This document shows positions 40,987-49,743 of a stretch of DNA of 64,000 nt, piece by piece. The stretch is from Bin87 sp965217175 (lineage in GTDB: Bacteria; Chloroflexota; Dehalococcoidia; Lucifugimonadales; UBA3495). Position numbers and translations under genes: made by a program. The DNA lies in the NCBI GenBank assembly GCA_965217175.1, contig OZ244251.1, positions 806,001-870,000 on the forward strand. Reading direction: 5' to 3'. The notes beneath the pieces are model-generated. The model was not told where the DNA came from. It worked only from the letters and a program-made list of their open reading frames with translations, and searched no databases. How positions within the stretch are numbered: position 1 is the first letter of the stretch; each line of letters begins with the position of its first letter.

Positions 40987-41074
40987 CAGGACAATCGCAT
41001 TATAGATTGCACTTGCGTGGTTACGGCACCAGCGGGAAAGACGAGAGCCATAGAATCAGAATGCGCTTGCCCTG
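40987..41074. repeat. MITE-like element E, complete 88-bp copy
   Basis: Ends CAGGACAATCGCATT (40987-41001) and AATGCGCTTGCCCTG (41060-41074) are inverted repeats matching at 13 of 15 positions. The interior carries the shared TGCACTTGCGTGGTT and GGGAAAGACGAGAG segments. This is the smallest copy with both ends. Confidence 0.85.
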
Positions 41075-41169
41075 CGGCAGTCGGCCTGTGCACCGGTTGA
41101 GCAGCCAGTTTGTGGTATATTGAACCGTCATTTTGACCGCTGATTTTTGGCTAGCAGGAGCGCTCTATA

Positions 41170-42408
41170 ATGCCCGGCAACTCGTCTCACATTGCAGAAA
41201 TCACCGCCGTTTCCGGCGGCACAGTCACGTCGCCGCAAGGGTTTTCGGCCGGCGGTGTGTACATCGGTCTCAAATCCCGGGGCGAGGACAAGCTGGACCT
41301 GGCGCTATTGGTCTCGGATACGCCGTGCTCCATAGGTGGCGTGTTCACGACGTCGGCGATCCGTTCGGCAACGGTTGATCTGGACCGGGAACGGGTGGCC
41401 AGCGGACAGGCTCGCGCTCTGATCGTCAATGCGGGCATCGCCAACACCTGCGTGGGCGCACAGGGATACAAGGACGCCGAGGAAATGACTCGCCTGGCCG
41501 CCGATTGCCTGGGGATGGCCGCGGAGGACGTTCTGGTTTGCAGCACGGGAGTCATCGGGGTTGAACTGCCCATGTCCCTGATCCGATCCGGTGTGACCGA
41601 GATCGTGCTGGACGACCAGGGTGGCAATCAGTTGGCCCGGGCGATGATGACCACTGATACGCATACCAAAGAAACGGCAGTGTCTTTTATGGCATCCACG
41701 GGCCAGGAGATAACAATCGGCGGAGTGGCCAAGGGCTCGGGGATGATTCACCCCAACATGGCGACGATGCTGTCCTTTGCGACAACCGACGCCGCCGTCG
41801 ATCCCGGATTTTTGCAGATGACGGTGAAGGCCGTGGCCGACGAGACGTACAATATGCTGACGGTGGACGGCGACACCAGCACCAACGATACGTTTTTGGC
41901 CTTCGCCAACGGACAGGCGGGCAATCCGGTTATTGACGAACGTTCACCCGATGCCGAATCGTTCCGCAACGCCCTGCATCAGGTTTGCAACGCCCTGACC
42001 CGAATGCTGGCCAGGGATGGAGAGGGCGCGTCGCACCTCATTACGGTGCGGGTTGATGGCGCGCGCGACGTAGCCGACGCGCGAAAGGCAGCCAAGACGA
42101 TTGCGGGCAGCAATCTGGTGAAGTCGGCGGTGTACGGTGCAGACCCCAACTGGGGACGCCTGATGATGGCGTTGGGCCGCAGCGGAGCCGAGGCGCAGGA
42201 AGAGCACGTGGACTTGTTCGTAAACGGGGTTTGCATCATGGAGGCCGGTACGCCGATACCCTTCCACCGGGATGCCGTGATCGCCCTGATGTCGGGGGAG
42301 CAGGTGGACTTCCGAGTGAGCCTGAACCTGGCCGACGGAGTCGCAACCGCCTTCGGGTGCGACCTGACCGAGCAGTACGTCATCATCAACAGCGCGTACA
42401 CGACCTGA
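41170..42408 (+). CDS. argJ: Arginine biosynthesis bifunctional protein ArgJ
   Basis: A 412-residue ArgJ. Family signatures include GGVFTTSAIRSATVDLDRER, LIVNAGIANTCVGAQGYKDA, VCSTGVIG, the self-cleavage region KGSGMIHPNMATMLSF (the Thr of ATML becomes the nucleophile of the beta chain), NMLTVDGDTSTNDTFL and GADPNWGRLMMALGRSG. It transfers acetyl from N-acetylornithine to glutamate, and may also use acetyl-CoA. ATG 41170 follows GGAGCG. It is followed by argB about 100 bases later. Confidence 0.95.
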   Translation: MPGNSSHIAEITAVSGGTVTSPQGFSAGGVYIGLKSRGEDKLDLALLVSDTPCSIGGVFTTSAIRSATVDLDRERVASGQARALIVNAGIANTCVGAQGYKDAEEMTRLAADCLGMAAEDVLVCSTGVIGVELPMSLIRSGVTEIVLDDQGGNQLARAMMTTDTHTKETAVSFMASTGQEITIGGVAKGSGMIHPNMATMLSFATTDAAVDPGFLQMTVKAVADETYNMLTVDGDTSTNDTFLAFANGQAGNPVIDERSPDAESFRNALHQVCNALTRMLARDGEGASHLITVRVDGARDVADARKAAKTIAGSNLVKSAVYGADPNWGRLMMALGRSGAEAQEEHVDLFVNGVCIMEAGTPIPFHRDAVIALMSGEQVDFRVSLNLADGVATAFGCDLTEQYVIINSAYTT

Positions 42409-42511
42409 GCTATGGGACAAGAACCACTGCCCCGCTGATGCCATCGCGCTGTGCGGGAATGGACATCTTGCCGACTGTGCCCCAGCCCGATTGCAGTAAC
42501 CATTGACCGTG

Positions 42512-43315
42512 ATGAATTCCACTGTGCCTGATCCGCCCATCGTGGTCAAAATCGGTGGCAGCACACTGGGAGGCAACGATACCTCCCTTCAGGATCTGGT
42601 GTCGCTGCACGCTGCGGGCCGGGCGATCGTGATTGTGCACGGGGGCGGCAATGTCATCAGCGAGTGGATGCGGCGGCAGAATCTGGCCCCCAATTTCGTC
42701 AACGGCCTGCGGGTAACCGATGGACCTTCATTGGAGATCGTGGTGGCCGTGCTGGGCGGTTTGGTGAACAAGGAGTTGACGGCCCTGATGCAAAAGCTGG
42801 GCGGCCCTACCATCGGCATCAGTGGAATGGACGGGTGCCTGCTGCAAGCCCACGTGGCGAACCCCGATCTTGGGTACGTGGGTGAGATAGTGCGCGTTGA
42901 CCCGACTCCGGTGAACGCTATAGTCGCCGCCGGTTATATCCCCATGATTTCGCCGATAGCGATGGACGTTACCGAAAACAGCGACCACGCCGGGCAACCT
43001 TTGAACGTGAACGGCGATACGGCCGCCGGCGCTTTGGCTCACGCTATGGGAGCAGAGCGGGTTATTTTTCTGACCGACGTGACGGGCGTGATGGATAACG
43101 GCGGCAGAGTAATTCCGCGATTGAACGCTAGCACCGCGGTGTCGCTGCGCAACTCAGGTGTGGCGCGGGGTGGGATGTTGCCCAAGCTGGATGCGTGCCT
43201 CGCTGCCATCGCGGACCGGGCGGTGGCCAGCGCTCACATTATCGACGGGCGGGAGCAGGGAGCGCTGATGGATTGTGTGAACGGCAACCCCATCGGCACG
43301 CGGATTACTCCGTAA
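42512..43315 (+). CDS. argB: Acetylglutamate kinase ArgB
   Basis: ATG 42512 gives 267 residues (a TTG three codons upstream is less likely). Kinase landmarks are PIVVKIGGSTLGG at the N-terminus, VIVHGGGNVISEWM, the NAG-binding FVNGLRVTD, then ISGMDG, LNVNGDTAAGALAHAMGAER and VIFLTDVTGVMDNGGRVIP. It phosphorylates N-acetylglutamate in the second step of arginine synthesis. It is co-directional with argJ. Confidence 0.95.
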   Translation: MNSTVPDPPIVVKIGGSTLGGNDTSLQDLVSLHAAGRAIVIVHGGGNVISEWMRRQNLAPNFVNGLRVTDGPSLEIVVAVLGGLVNKELTALMQKLGGPTIGISGMDGCLLQAHVANPDLGYVGEIVRVDPTPVNAIVAAGYIPMISPIAMDVTENSDHAGQPLNVNGDTAAGALAHAMGAERVIFLTDVTGVMDNGGRVIPRLNASTAVSLRNSGVARGGMLPKLDACLAAIADRAVASAHIIDGREQGALMDCVNGNPIGTRITP

Positions 43316-43363
43316 CGAAACCCCCCTCCTACCAAGGGAGAGGGGCGTTGTCTTCTGGGGCAG

Positions 43364-44053
43364 CTATGTATCGTCGTCGCCGTTGGATTGTGTGATTCGC
43401 TTGGGGTTTTTGGGCGACAGCGGGTAACGTGATTCCAGGCTGTCCAGCTCTTCCAACACCTTGACTAATTGCCGACGGGTCTCGGGTTGGCATCCAATCA
43501 GGGCGTGAATCAGTTCTTGGACCATACCGTCCGCGCCTCGCTGTGTCCCGCGGATCTGTTGCTGACGCGGGATATTGGTTATGCCCACTTGATCGAAGAT
43601 TGTCGCGTTCCAAGCGTAGGCCCATTTCGGTTTCAGTCCACCATTCGGGGAAGGGATCAAGGCTTTGAGTTCGTCCTCATTGCGGACCGGGACTTGTACT
43701 ACTTCCACGCCACGATTTTGCAGTTGTTCAAGCTTTGCCATTTTCTCCGACGTGGGCGGAGACGTTACCACGACCTCGATCACCCGCACTGGCCGCAGGT
43801 CTTTATCCAGCAACGCTAAATCGGGTATGCAACCACCGATGGGCTGCATCGAATCGGGAATCACCACACGGTAAACGCCCTCCTTCAGGTTGCCGTATGT
43901 ACTCCCGTCGATCGTTTTAACGGCTACTGCATCGTCGCCGTGCAACGCATCCCATAGCAAGCCCACAGCGTATTCGTGGAGGAACGACACAGGATATGCC
44001 GGACTACCGACGTTCCTATCCCATTCGGTTCCCGGCAGCATTTGATTCGACAT
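43364..44053 (-). CDS. PD-(D/E)XK nuclease-like protein
   Basis: ATG 44053 (MSNQMLPGTEWDRNVGSPAY) gives 229 residues; the upstream frame is only the shadow of the next gene plus a B repeat. The core contains YAVGLLWDALHGDDAVAVKT, then PDLALLDKDLRPVRVIEVVV and TSEKMAKLEQLQNRGVEVVQ. The PD...IEV pattern with the following helix-strand resembles restriction-endonuclease-like folds, although the ExK lysine is not evident. The C-terminus is helical. It is downstream of and co-directional with the gene at 44163-44627. Confidence 0.5.
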   Translation of the reverse strand: MSNQMLPGTEWDRNVGSPAYPVSFLHEYAVGLLWDALHGDDAVAVKTIDGSTYGNLKEGVYRVVIPDSMQPIGGCIPDLALLDKDLRPVRVIEVVVTSPPTSEKMAKLEQLQNRGVEVVQVPVRNEDELKALIPSPNGGLKPKWAYAWNATIFDQVGITNIPRQQQIRGTQRGADGMVQELIHALIGCQPETRRQLVKVLEELDSLESRYPLSPKNPKRITQSNGDDDT

Positions 44054-44104
44054 TACCTTTACCTCGTATAGTAAATGTAATAAACCATCCCCAGGCGAGG
44101 GCCA

Positions 44105-44160
44105 GCCCAAAAAATACCCCTCTCCCATTGGGAGAGGGGCTTGGGGTGAGGGGCGAGGCC
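44105..44160. repeat. Repeat B, inverted orientation
   Basis: CCCCTCTCCCATTGGGAGAGG then GGCTTGGGGTGAGGGG, located between the two minus-strand genes of the nuclease-like pair. Confidence 0.75.
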
Positions 44161-44162
44161 CT

Positions 44163-44627
44163 CTAAGCGGCGATAAGGTCTTTCTGAATCGCCTCGGACA
44201 TGATGTCGCCGGTGGCATCGAGGTGCTGGACGACGGCGTCCGTGGCGGCCTGGAGCATGTCGGCATCGAGGTTGGCGGCAGCGTCGCCGTAGCCGGCCTC
44301 GGCCAGCAACGCGGCGGATTGCTCGCGCACCTGCTCCAGCGACCAGGCAACCTGCGCCTGGCTTTCGATGATGTCCTCTGGGAAGTCGATGTGGGAGCCA
44401 CCGGCGCCCAGCTTGTCGTAGCCACCCTTGTGCCAATGGCCGCGCGCGCCATGCGGGTCAAAGCGAAGAATCTCAACGCCGTTTACGTCGACGCCGAAGG
44501 TCGGGCCGCCGAATTTGGCCTTGAGGCACCGCAGGGGCCAGAGGTACAAGGTAACGTCGCCGGTTTTGCTCAGTGGGCGTACCATCACCTTGCCCAGATA
44601 GGACTCGCCATCAATCATTGTCGCCAT
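44163..44627 (-). CDS. Uncharacterised protein with an RFDPHG...H motif
   Basis: ATG 44627 with GGAGG nine bases upstream gives 154 residues. It starts with a strand-rich part (YLGKVMVRPLSKTGDVTLYL), then a notable His-rich block VEILRFDPHGARGHWHKGGY, then IIESQAQVAWSLEQVREQSA and a helical C-terminus. The D-x-H-...-H-x-H block recalls TumE-type (DUF6516) toxins, but the likeness is only local. With the nuclease-like gene downstream it may form a two-gene unit. Confidence 0.5.
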   Translation of the reverse strand: MATMIDGESYLGKVMVRPLSKTGDVTLYLWPLRCLKAKFGGPTFGVDVNGVEILRFDPHGARGHWHKGGYDKLGAGGSHIDFPEDIIESQAQVAWSLEQVREQSAALLAEAGYGDAAANLDADMLQAATDAVVQHLDATGDIMSEAIQKDLIAA

Positions 44628-44803
44628 TCGTAATTCCTCCGTGATGAAATTATTGACTGAGTTTGTCGTCTGAATGTTAACACAAATGTGGTCAATGCCA
44701 AAATGCGAACATCGCAATGACAGAAGGCGGGACGGGATTGCCATGTTCCGGCGCTCCCGGCAATGACGCGCGCTGATACTGACGATTGGTGGCGTGGTTG
44801 GCG

Positions 44804-44809
44804 TATAAT
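44804..44809 (+). promoter_or_regulatory. -10 box of the argD-like gene
   Basis: TATAAT in the GGCGTATAATATGG context, about 48 bases before ATG 44857. A weak -35 (CTGACG) lies 19 bases upstream. An AAGGGAG Shine-Dalgarno is present at 44839-44845. Confidence 0.5.
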
Positions 44810-44856
44810 ATGGTTTGCGCTACGGCGCGTAACACACCGAAGGGAGCAGATGTCCA

Positions 44857-46047
44857 ATGCCCAGCAACGCTGAATACATCGCCATCGAGCAGAAATACTA
44901 CGCCCAGACCGTCCGGCGACGCCCGGTGGTCATCGTGCGCGGTGAAGGCTCCCGAGTGTGGGACGCCGACGGCAAGGAATATGTCGACTTCGTGGCCGGC
45001 TGGGCTGTGGATAATTTGGGCCACTGCCCGCCCGTGGTCGTGGAAGCCATCGCGAAGCAGGCCGCCACGCTCATCCAGACGTCCAACCAGTTTTATACGC
45101 TGCCACAGCTGGAAATCGCCGAGATGCTGATTGAAAACTCCTGCATGGATCGGGTGTTTTTCTGCAATAGCGGCGCCGAGGCCGTGGAGGGCGCGCTGAA
45201 GATAGCCCGTCGCTACGGGAAGCTGCACAAGAACGGAGCCTACGGGGTCATTACCGCGCTGAACTCTTTCCACGGGCGCACAATGAACGCCGTGGCCGCC
45301 ACCGGGCAGCCTCACTACCACGAGCTTTTTGAGCCCATACCCGAGGGTTTCACCTACGTCGATTTCAACGACGTTGAGGCCGTGATGAACGCCACCACCG
45401 AAAACACCGTGGCCGTGATGATCGAGCCGGTGCAGGGCGAGGGCGGAGTGAACATTCCCGACGATGACTATTTCCAACGGCTGCGGGCCTGGTGCGACCA
45501 GAACAACATCCTGCTGATCCTGGACGAGGTTCAGACCGGCATGGGTCGCCTGGGAAGTCTGTTCGGTTATGAGGAATTCAACGTCGAGCCGGACGTGATG
45601 ATTCTGGCCAAGGGGCTGGGCTTCGGCGTTCCCATCGGCGCGTTTCTGGCCAAGGAAGACGCGATGGCGCTGACCTACGGCGATCACGGCAGCACCTTCG
45701 GAGGCAATCCCCTGACCACCGCCGCCGCTGCCGCCGGCACTCGCTATCTGCTTGACAACGACATCCTGGGCCACGTCAAGCAGATGGAAGTGGTTCTGAA
45801 GGACCGACTGGACGGCCTGAAGTCCAAGTACGGTTTCGTCAACGAAATCCGCTGCAAGGGACTGCTGGCCGCCGTGGCGTTTGACAGCGACATCATGCCG
45901 CAGGTTATGGACGCCGCCGAGGCCGCCGGTGTGCTGCTGAACGGTGTGCGACCCAACGCGGTGCGCATCATGCCCGCGCTGAACATTACCGAGGCGGAGA
46001 TCGACGAGGGCATTGGCCGGCTGGATACGGCGTTAGGGAACGTGTGA
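44857..46047 (+). CDS. argD: Class III aminotransferase, acetylornithine aminotransferase type
   Basis: A 396-residue PLP enzyme. Features are GSRVWDADGKEYVDFVAGWA, VFFCNSGAEAVEGALKIARR, SFHGRTMNAVAATG, EPVQGEGGV, LILDEVQTGMGRLGSLFGYE and the PLP lysine Lys252 in ILAKGLGFGVPIGA. Length and motifs fit ArgD; 4-aminobutyrate or ornithine aminotransferases are alternatives. Proximity to argJ, argB and argG supports arginine synthesis, although the nuclease-like pair on the other strand separates it from them. Confidence 0.85.
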   Translation: MPSNAEYIAIEQKYYAQTVRRRPVVIVRGEGSRVWDADGKEYVDFVAGWAVDNLGHCPPVVVEAIAKQAATLIQTSNQFYTLPQLEIAEMLIENSCMDRVFFCNSGAEAVEGALKIARRYGKLHKNGAYGVITALNSFHGRTMNAVAATGQPHYHELFEPIPEGFTYVDFNDVEAVMNATTENTVAVMIEPVQGEGGVNIPDDDYFQRLRAWCDQNNILLILDEVQTGMGRLGSLFGYEEFNVEPDVMILAKGLGFGVPIGAFLAKEDAMALTYGDHGSTFGGNPLTTAAAAAGTRYLLDNDILGHVKQMEVVLKDRLDGLKSKYGFVNEIRCKGLLAAVAFDSDIMPQVMDAAEAAGVLLNGVRPNAVRIMPALNITEAEIDEGIGRLDTALGNV

Positions 46048-46059
46048 CCAGTAAGTCGG

Positions 46060-46293
46060 GTGAACCTGATGGCGGACCTAGACCGAATAACAACCGACCC
46101 AGGTATTTGCATGGGAAAAGCTACCGTGCGCGGGAAGCGGATTACGGTTGAATTCGTGCTTAAGCTCATGGGCAACGGGTACACAACGGTGGACATTGTC
46201 CAAGCGTACCCGGAACTCGATGACGCCGACGTCCGTCAATGCGCCGCATACGGAGCTTGGCTCGCCAGCGAAAGAACCCTCAGCGTGGGTTGA
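46060..46293 (+). CDS. DUF433 antitoxin-like protein
   Basis: A 77-residue DUF433 protein (GTG 46060 or ATG 46069). The pattern DRITTDPGICMGKATVRGKR then ITVEFVLKLMGNGYTTVDIV and AYPELDDADVRQCAAYGAWL is diagnostic: a winged-helix domain that pairs with DUF5615 PIN-like toxins. It follows argD by 12 bases. Its usual partner, normally adjacent, is 345 bases away beyond an inserted element F. Confidence 0.85.
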   Translation: MNLMADLDRITTDPGICMGKATVRGKRITVEFVLKLMGNGYTTVDIVQAYPELDDADVRQCAAYGAWLASERTLSVG

Positions 46294-46392
46294 GCCCGTA
46301 CGCCAGCGCCCGCACCAGAAGCGGATTTGAACCTGGGCATGACGCAGCGCGCGTCCGAAAGCCTAACTAGCGGGGCCGACTGTGAGCCGCAT

Positions 46393-46590
46393 GCGTACCC
46401 GCGTTGTCATTGCGAGCCCGTACTCGATGCGGGGGTTGGCAATCTCGATGAGGCTGAAAACACGTAGACGATCCTTCGACAAGCTCAGGACGAACGGCCC
46501 GGTGGGGCCGGCCCTTCGACGGGCTCAGGACCAGCGGGGGATTGCCACGTCGCTATTGCTCCTCGCAATGACAGATTAAAGTTGGTACGC
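46393..46590. repeat. Element F3 (198 bp), inserted inside a toxin-antitoxin locus
   Basis: Left end GCGTACCCGCGTTGTCATTG and right end CGCAATGACAGATTAAAGTT-GGTACGC are imperfect inverted repeats sharing GCGTACC and TGTCATTGCGA. Inside are TGGCAATCTCGATGAGGCTG, an A unit, GGCCCGGTGGGGCCGGCCCT, a second A-like unit and a D unit. Confidence 0.8.
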
Positions 46591-46637
46591 GTGACCCGTG
46601 GGCCGGTCTTGCACTGCATCAGCATTAAGGTGGCTAC

Positions 46638-47003
46638 ATGAGGCTGTTGGCAGATGTGCACATCTCCCCAATGACCGTTCGGCACTTGAATGAATTGGGG
46701 CACGATGTGGTTCGCGTCGGCGAGATTATGCGTAGTAATGCAGCGGACCGGGAGATTGTGGAGCGAGCTGCGGACGATGGGCGCGTTGTGCTAACTCAGG
46801 ACCTGGACTTCTCGAACATCATTGCCCTGTCCGGAGCGCAGGGGCCATCGTTGATTACACTGCGGTTGTCAGATTCGCGCGTGGGCAACGTGAACCGAGT
46901 TCTCCCAACCGTTCTCGTTCAGTTGGAAAGCGAAATCAGCAGCGGTATCGTGGCTACCGTGGAAGACAATCGGGTTCGGATCCGCCCGTTACCAATCCGG
47001 TAG
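46638..47003 (+). CDS. DUF5615 PIN-like toxin
   Basis: A 121-residue DUF5615 protein: MRLLADVHISPMTVRHLNEL, GHDVVRVGEI, the PIN-like acidic residues in NAADREIVERAADDGRVVLT, QDLDFSNIIAL, then PSLITLRL. The family has a PIN-type nuclease fold with a minimal acidic site (Asp6, Asp55/57-type residues) and pairs with DUF433 antitoxins. It should cleave RNA. Its ATG follows GGTGGCTAC. It converges with argG, whose end is 6 bases away. Confidence 0.87.
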   Translation: MRLLADVHISPMTVRHLNELGHDVVRVGEIMRSNAADREIVERAADDGRVVLTQDLDFSNIIALSGAQGPSLITLRLSDSRVGNVNRVLPTVLVQLESEISSGIVATVEDNRVRIRPLPIR

Positions 47004-47008
47004 TCCCG

Positions 47009-48196
47009 CTACCCCTGCTGGCGGTTCTGGGTGCGGACGGGCAGGCCGTAGATGTCGATGAAGCCCTTGGCGGCGGTGTGGTCGAACTCGTCGGCGCGGT
47101 CGTAGGTGGCGAGGCCGTAGTTGTACAGCGGGCGGTCGGCGCGGCGGCCGGCGACTACGCACGTACCCTTGTGCAACCGGATGCGCACCTCGCCGGTGAC
47201 GTGGCGCTGGGTGGATGCGACGTAGGCGTCGAGGTCGCGGCGGTGGGCGGTGAACCACAGTCCGTTGTACACCAGTTCGGCGTACTCCTGGGCAACGCGC
47301 TCCTTGAAGCGGGTCTGCTCACGGGACAGCGTCATGGTCTCCAGGCCACGGTGGGCAGCGTGCAGGGCGACGGCGGCCGGCGATTCGTACACCTCACGCG
47401 ATTTGATGCCCACCAGCCGGTTTTCCACGTGGTCGATGCGACCGACGCCGTGGGCTCCGGCCAGGTGGTTCAGATGGGTAATCAGGTCGACGCCGGCCAT
47501 GTTCTCGCCGTCAACGGCGGTGGGTATCCCCTCGTCGAAGTGAATTTCCACGTAGGCCGGCTCGTCGGGGGCGGCGTTGGGGTTGGCCGTCCACTCGTAG
47601 GCGTCCTCGGGCGGTTCGTTCCAGGGGTCTTCCAGCTCGCCGGCCTCGGCGCTGCGGCCCCACAGATTCTCATCGGTGCTGTACTTGTTGTTGGACGGGG
47701 CGATGGGCAGGTTGCGCTCGCGAGCGTACTCCACCTCGTCCTCGCGGTTCATGCCCCACTCGCGGATGGGCGCGATGACCTCGACGCCCTGGGTGAGAGC
47801 GGCCACGCCGACTTCGATGCGAACCTGGTCGTTGCCCTTGCCGGTGCAGCCGTGGGCGATGGCCTGGGCGCCGTGTTCCTCGGCAACCTCGGCGAGGTAG
47901 CGGGCGATGAGGGGGCGGCCCAGGGCGGTGGCCAGGGGATACTGACCCTCGTAGATGGCGCCGGCCCGAAGCGCGGGCCACAGGAACTCGCTGACCAGCG
48001 TCTCGCGTCCGTCGACGGTAACGGCCTCGGAGGCGCCGACGGCATAGGCCCGCTGGCGGATGGTTTCCAGGTCCACCATGCCGAGGTCGATGGTGCAGGT
48101 GATGATCTCGGCGTCGTAATTCTCCTTGAGCCAGGGCACGGCCACCGAGGTGTCGAGTCCGCCGGAATAGGCCAGGACAATCTTCTTGCGGGGCAT
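47009..48196 (-). CDS. argG: Argininosuccinate synthase ArgG
   Basis: A 395-residue ArgG. The N-type ATP pyrophosphatase loop is VLAYSGGLDTSVAVPWLKEN (residues 7-26). Further signatures are AIAHGCTGKGNDQVRIEVGV, PIREWGMNREDEVEYARERN, a central TDENLWGRSAEAGELEDPWN and the C-terminal GIKSREVYESPAAVALHAAH. It condenses citrulline and aspartate using ATP. It is on the opposite strand to the other arginine genes. GGAGACGG precedes the ATG. No argH was seen. Confidence 0.96.
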   Translation of the reverse strand: MPRKKIVLAYSGGLDTSVAVPWLKENYDAEIITCTIDLGMVDLETIRQRAYAVGASEAVTVDGRETLVSEFLWPALRAGAIYEGQYPLATALGRPLIARYLAEVAEEHGAQAIAHGCTGKGNDQVRIEVGVAALTQGVEVIAPIREWGMNREDEVEYARERNLPIAPSNNKYSTDENLWGRSAEAGELEDPWNEPPEDAYEWTANPNAAPDEPAYVEIHFDEGIPTAVDGENMAGVDLITHLNHLAGAHGVGRIDHVENRLVGIKSREVYESPAAVALHAAHRGLETMTLSREQTRFKERVAQEYAELVYNGLWFTAHRRDLDAYVASTQRHVTGEVRIRLHKGTCVVAGRRADRPLYNYGLATYDRADEFDHTAAKGFIDIYGLPVRTQNRQQG

Positions 48197-48264
48197 TTTT
48201 CACCGTCTCCGATAGGGGTGGAGGTAGTATAGCAGGCAACTATCCCGGTTCGGCCTGAGCGTGT

Positions 48265-48450
48265 CCTTTGTCCTTCGACAGGCTCAGGATGAACGGGGCG
48301 GCGGGAACGGGATGCGCGGGGGCTCACCCTCACCCCCGTATCAAGTACGGGGCAGGCTCCAGCCCTCTCCCATCAAGGGAGAGGGTGCCTTCGACAGGCT
48401 CAGGATGCGCGGGGTCCTTCGACAGGCTCAGGATGAACGGGGGGTGAGGG
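48265..48450. repeat. A, C+B and A units upstream of the aminotransferase
   Basis: An A unit (48271-48298), a C+B composite (48325-48387) and two A units (48389-48443) are arrayed in the divergent gap between argG and the aminotransferase. Confidence 0.8.
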
Positions 48451-48529
48451 CAACACCGTGGGGGATGTGGTAATCTTGGCGGCGGGTTGTGGGGCGGTGT
48501 TGGGAACGCTGATTTTGGAGATGCCGAGT

Positions 48530-49696
48530 ATGACTATTGCCACCCGTATGAGCCGTTTGGGGACTGAAAGCGCGTTTGAGGTGCTGGCCAGGGCGCGGGC
48601 GCTGGAAGCCCAGGGCCGGGAGATCATCCACTTGGAGATCGGGGAACCGGACTTCGAGACGCCGGCGCACATTGTGGAGGCCGGTGTGAAGGCGCTACAG
48701 GACGGCTACACGCACTACGGGCCGACGCCGGGTCTGCCGGAGCTGCGGCAGGCGGTGGCTCGCAACAGCCGGGAGGTGCGCGGCATCGATACCAACTGGG
48801 AGCAGGTGGTGGTTACGCCGGGCGCCAAACCAATCATGTTCTACGTCATCATGGCGCTGGCGGAAGCGGGCGTCGAGGTCATATATCCCAATCCCGGTTT
48901 CCCGATTTACGAGTCGATGATCCAATTCTGCGGGGCCAAGGCCGTGCCGATGCGGCTGCTGGAGGATCGGGCCTATCATCCCGACCTGACGCAATTGCCG
49001 GGGATGGTCAACGAGCGTACGCGGCTCCTCATTGTCAACTCGCCGGAGAATCCGTGCGGCTCTGCGTTCACCGCCGACGAACTGGAAACCATCGCCAACG
49101 TGGTGCGAAGCCATCCCGACATGTACGTGATGTCAGACGAGATTTACAAGGATATTCTGTACTCGGGCGAGCACCACAGCATCGCCGCGCTGCCGGGTAT
49201 GGCGGAACGCACGATCATTCTGGACGGGTTCTCGAAGAGTTACGCGATGACGGGCTGGCGGCTGGGCTACGGCATCATGCCGGAGGAGCTGGTGCCCCAT
49301 GTGTCGCGACTGGCGACCAACAGTGTGTCGTGCGCGGCATCGTTTAGCCAGATTGCCGGGGTGGCCGCGCTGGACGGTCCACAGGACGCGGTGCAGGAGA
49401 TGGCCGCCGAGTTTGGCCGCCGTCGCCGTCTCATCGCGGACGGGCTGGCATCCATACCGGGGATCAACTGCCCGGAGCCGGAGGGCGCGTTCTACGCCTT
49501 TCCCAGCATCAGGGACACGGGCCTCAGCAGCGCGGATTTCGAGGAGCGGGCGATGCAGGAGGCCGGCGTGGCGCTGCTGTCCGGGGCGGCGTTCGGTGAG
49601 TTCGGCGAGGGCTACGTGCGGCTGTCGTACGCCAACAGCCAGGAGAACATCAGCCGGGCGCTGGAGAGTCTGGATGCCATGGTGCGGGGTTTATAA
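48530..49696 (+). CDS. Class I aminotransferase (aspartate aminotransferase fold)
   Basis: ATG 48530 with GGAGA nine bases upstream gives 388 residues; the frame opens earlier at 48458. Landmarks are EIIHLEIGEPDFETPAHIVE, YTHYGPTPGLPELRQAVARN, VVVTPGAKPIMFYVIMALAE, YPNPGFPIYESMI, NSPENPCGS, MSDEIYKDILYSGEH and the PLP lysine Lys236 in GFSKSYAMTGWRLGY. It transaminates amino and keto acids; specificity is not deducible. It is divergent from argG. Confidence 0.9.
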   Translation: MTIATRMSRLGTESAFEVLARARALEAQGREIIHLEIGEPDFETPAHIVEAGVKALQDGYTHYGPTPGLPELRQAVARNSREVRGIDTNWEQVVVTPGAKPIMFYVIMALAEAGVEVIYPNPGFPIYESMIQFCGAKAVPMRLLEDRAYHPDLTQLPGMVNERTRLLIVNSPENPCGSAFTADELETIANVVRSHPDMYVMSDEIYKDILYSGEHHSIAALPGMAERTIILDGFSKSYAMTGWRLGYGIMPEELVPHVSRLATNSVSCAASFSQIAGVAALDGPQDAVQEMAAEFGRRRRLIADGLASIPGINCPEPEGAFYAFPSIRDTGLSSADFEERAMQEAGVALLSGAAFGEFGEGYVRLSYANSQENISRALESLDAMVRGL

Positions 49697-49743
49697 GGCT
49701 CTCGCCTCACCCCTCGAACGCCTCTCCAGGGGGCGACAACAGG

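Noticed and set aside
47078..48232. 384-residue plus-strand ORF
   Set aside because: It is antisense to argG, which is unambiguous.
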